This document shows, one piece after another, positions 36,903 through 46,647 of a stretch of 64,000 nucleotides of DNA. The notes beneath the pieces are model-generated. The model did not search any database. It was not told the origin of the DNA and was given only the letters and a program-made list of their open reading frames with translations. The DNA comes from Clavaria fumosa. Lineage: Eukaryota > Basidiomycota > Agaricomycetes > Agaricales > Clavariaceae. Every line of letters begins with the position of its first letter. Within the stretch, counting starts at the first letter, position 1. The translations under genes were made by a program, and so were the position numbers. Where the stretch lies: contig OX637797.1 of NCBI GenBank assembly GCA_951802425.1, positions 124,001 to 188,000 on the forward strand. Direction: 5' to 3'.

Positions 36903-37113
36903 TGTAAGGCCCCAGGCCTTCTATATTTCCTATTACATAATCTACATACCATATTTAGTTCAATAAGCATAGCCGCTTGGCTATGCTTACATCAGCAGCC
37001 CCTGGAGGGCCACTCATCTATATATACGATGTCACAACTGTACAGAGAGGGCAGATCCCTCTATATAGAACTACCTACTCAATATACCATTGAGTCCAGT
37101 TCTTTTGAGGGAT
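36903..37113 (+). mobile_element. 3' LTR of the old gypsy copy (last bases lost)
   Basis: Starts TGTAAGGC after a purine-rich stretch and matches the minus-strand reading of the LTRs at 43081-43308 and 51787-52013 (AGCATAGCCGCTTGGCTATG, CAATATACCATTGAGTCCAG). It stops at TTTGAGGGAT, about 15 bases before the expected ...GTATTACA end. Confidence 0.85.
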
Positions 37114-38228
37114 GGCCCTGGCTCAGGTGGTGTTGTCATTCATGATTTTTGACTGGCAGGGTGTGTCCTGGTGGTCAGTATGGGGGGGTTGTGTTCATGT
37201 AGTCCTGCTGCTCCCTGCATCTTCAGTCTGGTGACTGCTGGCATTGGTTAACATTCGGTTTTTGGCTTTATTTTGCTGTTCTCTGCTCTGCTCTAGTATG
37301 GGTAGGTGGTTTGGAAGTGTAGATATGGTAGTTAAGAGGCTCTTGTAAGGACTATGGTACTAGGTGACTGGGTATTCTTGATTTTGTTGTTGGGTTTTTA
37401 TGGGTTGCCTAGAAAGGAAGTTGCTCCCTTCACTCCCTTGTTCAATGCCATTGTCACACTCTGAGTCAATCATTGCAACTGCCCTCATTGCCATCATGGT
37501 TGGTCATATTGAGGCTATGGTCCCAGCTCCTGCCAGCACCCCAGCAGGCCAGTTGAATGTGGCTGACCCTGCATCTGTGAACAATGGGCCAGCATCTCCA
37601 ATGGAATTGGTGATCTCACCTCTGCCATTGGGAAATGATGCAGTGTCTATTGCCCTAGCTGTGTCCTGGGCAGAGTCACAACTGTGGTATCACTGCTTAC
37701 CTCAATTTGTGCTTCACAAATAGTGTCCCAGTGCAAGACTGCCTGCCAGCTTCTGAGTCCCTCTGCCAATTTGGCACCTCGCTTGCAGGCCAGTACTCAG
37801 GGTCAGTGGCATGCAACATCCTGGCTGGTGTGAGAGCCTAGCACATCTTCTCCAATGTCCCTTGGAAGGGGGGTGTGCATCTCCAGCAAGCCCTGCATGG
37901 TGGTGAAAACCTGCAGCCTGTGACCTCAATCATGCCCATGTGAGGGCCAGTGTCTTGTGACAACTCATGCCCACTGGACCCATCCTGATTACTGTGCATG
38001 TCCCTGAATGGAGTATAAGCAGAGTCACAATACCTGCCTTCACTACCATTATCACCCTGCTGAAGATCAGCCTTGACATGAGATCCCAGAACCAACTGAG
38101 GCCACTCTGAGTGTGTCTGGACCTCTGGACCATGACGAAGAGTGAGCCTTTGGTCACTGATGATGATGATAAACTAAATGACCTTCTGACACCTCAAGCT
38201 GATCATGAACTAACTCTGGTGCATCTCT
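37114..38228. other. Intergenic stretch with an unrecognised open frame
   Basis: 37400-37723 (+) could encode 107 residues (MGCLERKLLPSLPCSMP..., Ala/Pro-rich), but there is no domain and no homologue I know. The rest has no gene. Low CpG, like the surrounding old repeats. Confidence 0.3.
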
Positions 38229-38717
38229 ATCAGACTGGGTCTCACAAAACTTAAAGGTAAGGTCATGACAACAATACTAAGATGAGGGGAAAAGAGTACA
38301 AAAAAGGAAAAGTGAAAGTATATATACTGATTGCTTCGGCACTTGCTGGCATTCCCATGCTTGGACCCTTGGATCATGTGACATGCCAAGGCACAGGTCA
38401 GGTGACTTTGGGGATTATGTAATCTGACCCTCAGCCACAGGTCATGTGACCTTCCAACAAGCCTCCCCAGTTTCTCTACAACTCCTCTTTGGGATGGCTT
38501 AGGTAAGTGATCCTAACATCACCCCCCTCTTAAGGCTGGGTGTCCTGACCAGCTAGCTTGGCATTGTCAGGGTGGGAGAGGAAGAAGTCCCAGAGAAGCA
38601 ATGTTACATTAGTGAGGTTCAGGGCTCCCAAGTGTTTTCCTCCACTGGGTATCCCAACCACTTCACCAAGTACTTAACCCATGCCCCACCTTCTTGACAT
38701 CAAGGATCACCTCCACA

Positions 38718-39006
38718 TAGGGTGTGACATGGGTACGGGTACAGGTAGGGTACGGGTAGGTATTCTGCTACCCGTGCGCTTTAAAAAAAGCCCTAGAACA
38801 TCCAAAACAGACAGGAATTGGTTGAGATATGCTTATAACAATCTGAAACCACTGTTTCAAGCATACCTCACTCAATTCTTGTCCATTTTCAATGTTCTAG
38901 GGCTCATTTTGATGGGTAAACCCGCCGGGTACAGGTACGGGTACATTCCGGGTGCGGGTACGGGACAGCATTGAGATACCCGCAGGTTTACCCATGTCAC
39001 ACCCTA
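38718..39006. mobile_element. hAT-like MITE 1 (8-bp target duplication CCTCCACA)
   Basis: 18-bp perfect terminal inverted repeats TAGGGTGTGACATGGGTA at both ends of a 289-bp segment. The 8 bases CCTCCACA flank it exactly (38710-38717 and 39007-39014). It has no coding capacity and is rich in GGGTACGGGTA motifs near the ends. It interrupts the chromodomain region of the gypsy element at 38229-40995. Confidence 0.9.
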
Positions 39007-39964
39007 CCTCCACATCATACTCCAGGTGGTCATTGTCAATTGTAGGGGGTGGAGGGGGAGGCAGGTTCTGAGAAGGGAAGGAAGGGGGATGGTATGGAAT
39101 CAACAGCAACTTGTTGAAGACCTGATGGATGTGCCACACCCAGGGGAGTCTGAGCCAATACCCTGCTGGTCCCACCTTCTCCTCAATTGTGAAGGGTCCT
39201 GCTCACTGATGGTCAAGCTTCTTGGAGGGCCAGTCCATTTTCAGGTTCCAGGTATCCAGCCAAACCAGGTCTTCTGTAGAGTACTCATGGCTCAGACACT
39301 TTCCAACATCATAGGTCCTCTTCATTGCTGCCACTGCTTTCTCCATTGCTTCCTTGGCTGCTCTTTGGGACTCTGTGAGCTTAGCCATCCACTCATCTGC
39401 AGCAGGGTTTAACTCCAAGGGTAGGCAGAGTCCCCCATTCCATGGGTGCTGGCCATATTCAAGCCAGCACTTTCCATCCTCCATAAGTCTCTGGCATTGG
39501 GGAGACACCATAGATCCACTCCACCAACCTCCTACTCAGGTTCAATTCCAGCCAATGGACTAGGATTCCTGAGTCCTTCTCTTCACTCATCTCTGCCTGT
39601 CAGAACAGCATCTCAAATTTCCCAAAGAACTCTGGTGCCATCATGCCTGTTTCAACCCTGCAACATCTACAAGGGCAGTCACACAGTCATTTGGGTTATC
39701 AAATGCCTGCTTCATCTCATCCACAAATTCTGCCCAGGTTCTGGCCTCACCATTACCCAGGATCTCTTCCACCTTCATATTTGCTCATTCCACAGCAAAT
39801 CCTTCTCCAGCAATTTTGCTCAGAGCAAAGAGGACCTTCACCAGGTCTGTAGTATAGGTAGTCAGGTTTGCCATAAACAGGAGGTGAAGGGATTAGAGGA
39901 AAATACAAAAGTTCCTTTTCACCCATTGAAGGGGGCAACAGCTAGGTCAGCATCAATCTATGGC

Positions 39965-40419
39965 TAGTGAATTGCATGGGTATTGGTACCTGCACGGGTT
40001 TTCTTCACGGGTATGGGTAGGTGCGGGTACGGGTAATGGATTCTGGACCCTTCCAAAACCCATACCCTTCATAGGGGTACACGGGTAGCCAGTCAGCATG
40101 GATCCTATTGTCACATGTCCAGATTTGGCTGTCAGCTCAGTCAACTTGGGCATTGATTTGCATTGGTATGTGGAGTAAGTTAGGTCTAGTGAAGGACAAT
40201 GATGTTATGGGTGTCACAGTACTGGCTGAAGTTGAAGGAGATGAGGAGGAGATGGCAGATGGGTGGGACACCATTGTATTTGTGCATAGCATAGTCAGAA
40301 GTACAGACCCGTACCTGTACCCGGCAGTTTAGTGGACCCATACCCATGGGTAAGGGTACTGTCAGGTGCGGGTATGGGTACAGTCAAATTTACCCGTGGG
40401 TTACCCATGCCATTCACTA
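39965..40419. mobile_element. hAT-like MITE 2 (8-bp target duplication TCTATGGC)
   Basis: Terminal inverted repeats TAGTGAATTGCATGGGTA (left) and TAGTGAATGGCATGGGTA (right, reverse complement), one mismatch. TCTATGGC is duplicated at 39957-39964 and 40420-40427. 455 bp, non-coding, with the same GTGCGGGTACGGGTA motifs near the ends as MITE 1. Confidence 0.9.
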
Positions 40420-40995
40420 TCTATGGCACTGTAAAATAAAGTTCCAGGCCTTGAGTGAGTGGTGGGTGGTGTTGCTGGGCACTTGGTATCACTCAAAGAG
40501 GGTCACAGTCATCCTCCAGGTTGGGTCATGTGTATCTACACACAGTAAAAATTTCATGTGGTTCTGTTACACACCACAGGCAAGGAAAAGGAGAAGAGGA
40601 TGATAGGGGCTGAGCTGTGACAATGTGTCACAGTTTGAAATTAAGGGTCTAGGCTAGCTGGGTTAGGACACAGGGCTAGGGCAGATGGGCAGATCTTAGT
40701 ATTATATCAGACTGGGTCTCACACAACTTAAGGGTAAGGTCATGATGACAATACTAAGATAAGGGGAAAAGAGTACAAAAAAGGAAAGGGTGAAGTACTT
40801 ATAGTGAATGCTTCAGCACTTGCTGGTGTTCTCATGCTTGGACCCTTGGATCATGTGACATGCCAAGGTGCAGGTCAGGTGACTTTGGGGATTAAGTAAT
40901 CTGACTCTCAGCCACAGGTCATGTGGCCTTCCAACAAGCCTCCCCAGTTTCTCCACAACTCCTCTTTGGGATGGCTTAGGTAAGCCATCCTAACA

Positions 40996-42757
40996 CCAGC
41001 AGCTAACAACAATGATGGCACACCAGTGCCTCCAATACTATGTATGATATGCCATGGCACAATCCCTTCATTTGGCACATTATGCCACATGATTACATTA
41101 GTCTTATTCACATTACCAGTATTACTCATGGTCACAAGCATCACCATGTGACCCACCTCATGACATGACAACATCAACATTCATATATGTAGCTATCAGT
41201 CAGCTGCATATGTTCTTCTAATAACTACTTCACAGCTACTGTCATGCCTGTGCCAACCGGAGTATTCTCCGGCCTTCTCCAGCCTTCTCTGGCAGTCTCC
41301 GGACCCCTGATCACAACTCTGGGCTCTCGGACTTATGTCCAGAGCGCCGGACTTTACTTGCGCGACGTAGCACAGGATCAGGAAGTGTGCCTGAAGGGCC
41401 ACCAACTGATGTCTGCACTAGTTGCTGTTGCCTCGGGCAACCAGGAACTGGTCCTGCCCTGGACCCGTCGCCTGGACAATTTGATGGACTCCCAGAAACA
41501 TCTGTACAATCATAGTTAGTAGTTTAATGTTTGTCCCGATCAGATTCCGTCTCTGTCTCGTAGTCCCATTGTTAAGTTTATTTCCTGACTCCCGGACATT
41601 ACTCCGTAGCTATGAACAGATTCCGTAGCCATACCAGAGTTATCTCCGTTGCTAGCATCGCCCCAGACTTTTGTATAAGTACTCATAGATTACAGCCTTG
41701 TCTAGCCAGTCTGAATATCAACCCCGCCTACTCACAGTCTACTCCGCATTGCCTGAAACCCGTCTCCCGCCTTCTCCCGAAATCCGAGACACTGATCCGC
41801 AGAGGGCATTGTTTCAATACATTCGCCAAGTCTTGTCCGAACCCAAGTCCAACTCCGTCCAAACTCTGGTTTGCTCCGCTGCACCCGGACCTTGTTATTC
41901 TCACCTGGACTTTATTGTTCCTGCCCAGACTTTACTCCGCCTGACCCCCGCGACATAGATGTAACAGCTACTATATTTCAAATTTTGCTGGAAGACCCCA
42001 GGAACCCTAAATGAATTTTTGTGGTGAAAAAAAGTTTTGAGGAAAAGCACCAAATGAGAGTACACATCATCAAAGACATAGTGAGGACTAAAAGGGGGGA
42101 CTTTTTTTTTGGGGAATATTTTATGTGGGGTCCTTGTCGGGGTGCCACTGCTAAGTACAAACTTGTAGCATGTTATATGATAGTGGTCATCATTTAGAGC
42201 ATCCATGATCAATTTCAAGAGATTTTCACAGTTAGATCTTGTGCTGTGAGGCCTGCAAACTTGTATGGGTACTTGTGTTGTTTAGGTTTGTAGGAAGGCA
42301 ACTGTAGTCCTGGATGTGGCAGAGTAATTGAAACAAAGTCAGGGTGTATTATTCATGCACTATACTCAATCTTTCAATGTGATCCCATTTGATTTAGGTG
42401 CCACCACAAGTACAAACATGTGTGAGGATGTGAGAACTGGATTCTGACTGTATGGTGGAATTGTTGCTTTGTGGGTGATGGGAGGGGAGAGAGAGGGATG
42501 GAATATGATAGGTATGGGATTGCCCAGTATAGCATTCCATTTGTTTTGGAATCCTATGGTTGGTTTTGACAAACGGGAGAATTTTGACTAGTTCAGTCAG
42601 CAGCTTTGGCATGCATTGGGAAATGAGTTTGGGAAAAATGTAAACCATGGAAATTGAAGATTAGAGGGGTAGATATAGGCACACAAAATTTCAAAAGACT
42701 AGCTTGAGTGGTTAGCTTGCAGTGAAAGAAAGTGCAGATACTCCATCTGCACAAGGA
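40996..42757. other. Repeat-derived non-coding stretch
   Basis: 40,996-41,212 resembles 7,140-7,330 inside the probable LTR there (ATTACCAG...ATTACTCATG..., CATGTGACC, CAGTCAGCTGCATAT). 41,240-41,945 is rich in CTCCG/TCCGG motifs and keeps CpG. 41,950-42,757 shows nothing recognisable, apart from being where the rest of the older gypsy pol (protease at 42758) should have continued. Confidence 0.4.
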
Positions 42758-43080
42758 CTATGCTATTAGTCCTGCGATGGACCTGTCAAATAGCCTAAGT
42801 TGTATAGGGCGGGTTAGTGTTGAACGGAATTTCAAAGGTGTAAAGTCGGGCAAAACGAAACATTCGGTAGCTCCACAATCTACAAGTGTGGGTACAGGGG
42901 TATTGCTAATTTGCAGAATAACAACGGAAATCAAAAAGGCAGCAGAAGAAATAGATGACAGAACCGTGTATAAGGGGAGTTCATCCATGGTACAGGTATC
43001 AGTATTGGTATCTATGGCAATATCGCAACTCAAGAATCTCCCTACATGCCTTGAGATGCTGGAACATTTCCCAACTTGTC
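42758..43080 (-). pseudogene. Protease fragment of the older gypsy element, interrupted by the 8.9-kb element
   Basis: Minus strand: ISNTPVPTLVDCGATECFVL is a retropepsin-like active site (DCGA), then FTPLKFRSTLTRPIQLRLFD. It is the direct continuation of the Gag at 52019-53131 once the element 43081-52013 and one TTGTC copy are disregarded. A stop at 42758 and loss of RT beyond it make it a relic. Confidence 0.75.
43076..43080. repeat. Target-site duplication TTGTC, left copy
   Basis: Identical to 52014-52018, flanking the element 43081-52013. Confidence 0.9.
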
Positions 43081-43308
43081 TGTAATACTTTCTATCCCTC
43101 AAAAGAACTGGACTCAACTGTATATTGAGTATGGTAGTTCTATGAAGAGGGATCTACCCTCTCTGTACAGTCGCAACGCGATATATATATAGGCAAGCGG
43201 CCCTCTAGGGGCCGCTGAGGTAAGCATAGCCTAAGCGGCTATGCTAGTAGACTATTATGGTATGTATATTATGTAATAAAAGAATAGAAAAGGGCCTATA
43301 GCCTTACA
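43081..43308 (-). repeat. 3' LTR of the 8.9-kb element
   Basis: Plus strand TGTAATACTTTC...GCCTTACA; on the coding strand it starts TGTAAGGC and ends GTATTACA. 228 bp. Confidence 0.95.
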
Positions 43309-43319
43309 CCCTCCCCTCC
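43309..43319 (-). promoter_or_regulatory. Polypurine tract
   Basis: The coding strand reads GGAGGGGAGGG immediately before the 3' LTR; this is the usual primer site for second-strand synthesis. Confidence 0.8.
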
Positions 43320-43604
43320 AGAGAGGCCCCAACCAGAGGCAACGTGTGGGCGGCGCGGGACGATGAGCAGAAGTAGAATAATGTTACAAAGGGCGCATCC
43401 CCTTGGGCAAGGTTACCGCCATGTCACAGGGCGCGATCCGCTCCTGGGGCCTTCGCCTGGTGCTGACGGGTCCTACCTGGTGGTCTGCGTGACCTGCCCC
43501 CAGTTGGACAGTGTGTCACGAGTGGCACGCCCCGGTGGGGGGTGCCCCAAGTGCCACTGTCTCGTCCTGCGGGGTAGGCATATGTTTTTAAAGAGCTCGG
43601 ACGC

Positions 43605-45761
43605 TTAGTCCGAGCCCTGCTCGTAGTCGCACAGCGGCTCGCCCTCGTCATTGCTCCAGTCGGGCGACGACACAACAGGCCTCTTCGCGGCCTTAGCGGC
43701 TGATGACTTAGCTGCTTTCTTTTGTTTTTGAGAGGGCCCCGCACCCTCTGTCTGGGATATTGTTAAACCCCCAATAGGTAGCCCTAGGGGGTTCCTAATG
43801 GTGGACGTGCTTCCACCATCTTCAAGGGGCGCATCGCCCCTCCGTTCGTCTCCTGCCTTCTCGCTTAATCGAAGACGGCACGGACGCGCCCCGCGCCCTA
43901 TGCACTCTAGCAGTGCATATGTCCGGGGTGGTATGGGAGGCTTCTCCCGTTCACCCAGTGCTAGCTGGATATCATCATCCAAGGGGGCATTCCCCTTTCG
44001 CACGTACTCGCGTGCCCACACGAGTACAAATTCGTCCCAGAGCTCCATTTCCCCAACGGAGACTCCGGCGTCTACAAACGCCTCAATCGTCTGCACGACG
44101 GTTGGCGTTATCTTTGTGTTCCAGTGCCTGGAACGTCGTGCAGGGAGGACTCTCCCTTTAATGGCCTGCACGTACGCCCCCTTTGACACAAAGAGGGCTA
44201 CAGCCATAGCTAGAAACGGGCGCCGCATTCGGGCCCGGGACGGTGCGCACGCCATTATGGTACGCCAAATGGCCACCTTGCGTGCAAAGGACAGGGGTGA
44301 GTCCCCGTCCTTATCAATACCAAGGACGGCCACTCTGCCTATCCTTATGTCGGCGGCCCAACAGCGCAGGTCTGACACTGCGCCTCTGTCGCCTTTCGGG
44401 TTCATAGGGGGAATTTCTCCCTTCTCCCCTACAAAGGAGAGCCACAGCTCTTGGGGGAGCAATGGCTCCCCAGTCTCCACAAACTCCCTAATGGGAGGCG
44501 CAACCACTCTTGCTGCTGTCAGCGGCAATGTCTGGTATGACAGATAGGAGGGTGCTCCCCCTCCTGCGACTTCCAAGGGTCCTGCCCTCAGGGATGGGTC
44601 GCCCATCCCTCCGCTCTCTCGCAACATCTGCCCCTGCAGATGGCGTGCCACCCGGTCTGCCAATTTCTCGACACCGGCAGGAACTCTCCAGTTCCTCAAC
44701 AGCCAGTCCTCAACTGGCGTAGGCAGCTTTCCTGCTGCCGTGTTCTTCTGGGCCTCCTTAATGGCCCATCGCATCTTCATTACAGCAGTCATATCATAAC
44801 TGCCGTCAGGTGCTCCATGATGCGCCTGCTGGTTGAGGGCTATCACCTCCTCAACCATCTTCAACTCGACAGCCCACACACCGGGTTTGATGGACATCCC
44901 CGATGGCCAGGGATAGCCATCCGGAGCCCTGTCTGGGCGGGGGGCATTAAAGGGATAACCCTTTGTCGGAGGCGCAAGCACCGTCTCCGCAAACGTTCGT
45001 TTATGCCTCAGTGAGGCATCGGGGTTCTGCTGGCTAACACCAGCAGGTGGAAGAGGGGGATACCCCTCCTCAATGTTCATGGGGATGTCCACGCCCCCCA
45101 TAGGCGGCGCTATGTCCGCGTATGAGACAGCAGTGCGGGCCCTTTTAGGGTCCCGCTCCAAAGGATCCCTGTCAGGTCCCTTCCCTTTCGCTGCCATTCG
45201 CACTGTGGCGAGCTCCTCGTTGGCGCTTGCCAACTTTTCTGTCAAGGAGAGAACCTTCTCCTTCGCCTTTCTAAGGTTGGCCTCGACCTTATCCAGGCTA
45301 TCGTAAGCTTTTTCAAGCTTTTGCTGGTGCCCGGCACAAAGGGCATTGCCCCTCTCATACTCTTCATGCAAGTCATCCAACTTGCGCTGTATCATTCCGA
45401 GCTCCGGCTCGAGCTCATGCCTAGCGCTTTCCTGCGCTTCCTTAAGCGTTTGTTGAAATGCTTCATCCGAGTGCAGCAGCGACTCGAAGATGTGACGACG
45501 GAATCCGATACACTGAGTGCACCGGGATCCGTGGGTGATCGCATGGATCATGCGATCCTGGACCCAGGGGAGAGTTTCCTCCCCTCGCGACAACGACGGC
45601 TGGGACAACCCAGCCGTTCTGACGATGCTCATCAGCAGCGAGTTCCCTGGCGCGAGGCCAGGGACGGTGGCGGTAGCGTTGGTAGAGGTAGAGGCGGCAG
45701 CGGTAGCAGCGGCGGCGCGGGTAGCACGAGGAGATGGGGTTTCCCCCATCGGATCATCCAT
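43605..45761 (-). CDS. Third ORF of the gypsy element: 718-codon coiled-coil protein of unknown function
   Basis: An intact ORF between the integrase tail and the 3' LTR, where some LTR elements carry env or accessory genes. Start MDDPMGETPSP, then an Ala/Thr-rich stretch (residues about 13-40), a CTQC motif near residue 82, and a long coiled coil at about 95-190 (SLDKVEANLRKAKEKVLSLT, LASANEELATVR). The central region has PVEDWLLRNWRVPAGVEKLA and the C-terminal half PQELWLSFVGEKGEIPPMNP, GIDKDGDSPLSFARKVAIWR. The end is basic then acidic (KKAAKSSAAKAAKRPV, a possible NLS). No signal peptide or transmembrane segment is visible, so it is not an envelope protein. I know no family for it. The start ATG context is conserved in the old copy at 34500. 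Expression would need a spliced or internal message. Confidence 0.85.
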   Translation of the reverse strand: MDDPMGETPSPRATRAAAATAAASTSTNATATVPGLAPGNSLLMSIVRTAGLSQPSLSRGEETLPWVQDRMIHAITHGSRCTQCIGFRRHIFESLLHSDEAFQQTLKEAQESARHELEPELGMIQRKLDDLHEEYERGNALCAGHQQKLEKAYDSLDKVEANLRKAKEKVLSLTEKLASANEELATVRMAAKGKGPDRDPLERDPKRARTAVSYADIAPPMGGVDIPMNIEEGYPPLPPAGVSQQNPDASLRHKRTFAETVLAPPTKGYPFNAPRPDRAPDGYPWPSGMSIKPGVWAVELKMVEEVIALNQQAHHGAPDGSYDMTAVMKMRWAIKEAQKNTAAGKLPTPVEDWLLRNWRVPAGVEKLADRVARHLQGQMLRESGGMGDPSLRAGPLEVAGGGAPSYLSYQTLPLTAARVVAPPIREFVETGEPLLPQELWLSFVGEKGEIPPMNPKGDRGAVSDLRCWAADIRIGRVAVLGIDKDGDSPLSFARKVAIWRTIMACAPSRARMRRPFLAMAVALFVSKGAYVQAIKGRVLPARRSRHWNTKITPTVVQTIEAFVDAGVSVGEMELWDEFVLVWAREYVRKGNAPLDDDIQLALGEREKPPIPPRTYALLECIGRGARPCRLRLSEKAGDERRGDAPLEDGGSTSTIRNPLGLPIGGLTISQTEGAGPSQKQKKAAKSSAAKAAKRPVVSSPDWSNDEGEPLCDYEQGSD

Positions 45762-45978
45762 TGTAACAAATGGTTGATGAAGAAAAAGGGAAAAAGAGGG
45801 CAGGCCCTCTTAAGGTTTTGTACCTTACAGTGGAGCCACCACATGACTTAATCACTGTGGCTAATGACCCAGTGGTCTGGCTCGATCGCGTTTACTACTC
45901 CGCACGGGCGCTCCGTCCGTGCTCTGCTCGAGGGCGCCTAGGTAGCGCCCTCCATGAGTCTACACCTTGTAGTTCAAG

Positions 45979-46645
45979 TTAATGGTCTAGAGCAGCCAGC
46001 TCTTTGACCCCCATGTACGGCTCCCAGGTCGTATCCCCGAGGTTCCATCGAACCTCGCATTCCAGGTGGCGGCCTTCCCACCTATGGCCAATAATGGCGT
46101 CTACTAGCCATTCCTCCTTTGGATCCACACCAAAGTCATAAAAGACTTTCACTTCACGACGCAGAAACAATGCGTCATCGTTTGGTTCATGTCGCCGCAA
46201 CCGGCTGACATGGAACATCGGATGGATTCTCCTTGACTTTAGCGAGTCGGGGAGCTCCAGCTCGTACGTAGACGATTCCGGTCTACACGACCGTATTGGG
46301 TATGGCCCAATAAACTTCGGCATGAGCTTTCTAGCTCGTTTTTTAGGGAGATTCAAGTTCTCTGTTGAGAGGTAGACTAATTCTCCCTCTCTAAACGGGT
46401 GCTCTGCCCATCTACACTGGTTAGCGTAAAATGTCTGGTGGATGCGACTTTCTATAATCGCGTCGTGCACCATTGCAAGGTTGAGCGTGGCTTTCTCCGC
46501 GAACATCTGTACCCCTCTGGGCACTGCCCGGAGGTCATCTGGCAACTCTGCCATCATCTGGGGCATGTACCCATAGGTGAGCTCAAATGGGGCAAACCCC
46601 GTCGATGCGCTTATTGACGCATTAATGGCGAACTCGACCATTGGG
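45979..46645 (-). CDS. Integrase C-terminal part with chromodomain-like tail
   Basis: Continues the integrase frame after a TGA at 46648-46650: IPMVEFAINASISASTGFAP, FELTYGYMPQMMAELPDDLR, then a GPY-like block (KFIGPYPIRSC, TYELELPDSLK, RRIHPMFHVSRLRRHEPND). The last 45 residues (EWLVDAIIGHRWEGRHLECE, VRWNLGDTTWEPYMG) look like a chromodomain, which in chromoviruses steers integration to heterochromatin. The preceding TGA is CGA in the old copy, so it is probably a disabling mutation. Confidence 0.88.
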
Positions 46646-46647
46646 AT

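Larger units (their letters stand above)
38229..40995 (-). mobile_element. Internally deleted Ty3/gypsy element with two LTRs
   Basis: Direct repeats at about 38229-38518 and 40704-40995, about 90 percent alike by eye; on the minus strand they begin TGTTAGGAT. A purine tract (AAGAGGGGGGTGA) abuts the 38,518 edge. Between them, 39511-39203 (-) is an integrase C-terminus (DEWMAKLTESQRAAKEAMEK, DLVWLDTWNLKMDWPSKKLD), and 38550-38710 (-) a chromodomain (KYLVKWLGYPVEENTWEP). Gag, protease and RT are missing. Two MITEs interrupt it. Confidence 0.75.

Noticed and set aside
37400..37723. 107-residue open frame as a real gene
   Set aside because: No domain, no splice or promoter support, and it sits in CpG-decayed repeat DNA; kept only as a note in the intergenic entry.
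43605..45761. Third ORF as an envelope gene
   Set aside because: No signal peptide, transmembrane segment or furin-like site is visible; the sequence is hydrophilic with a coiled coil and a basic C-terminus.
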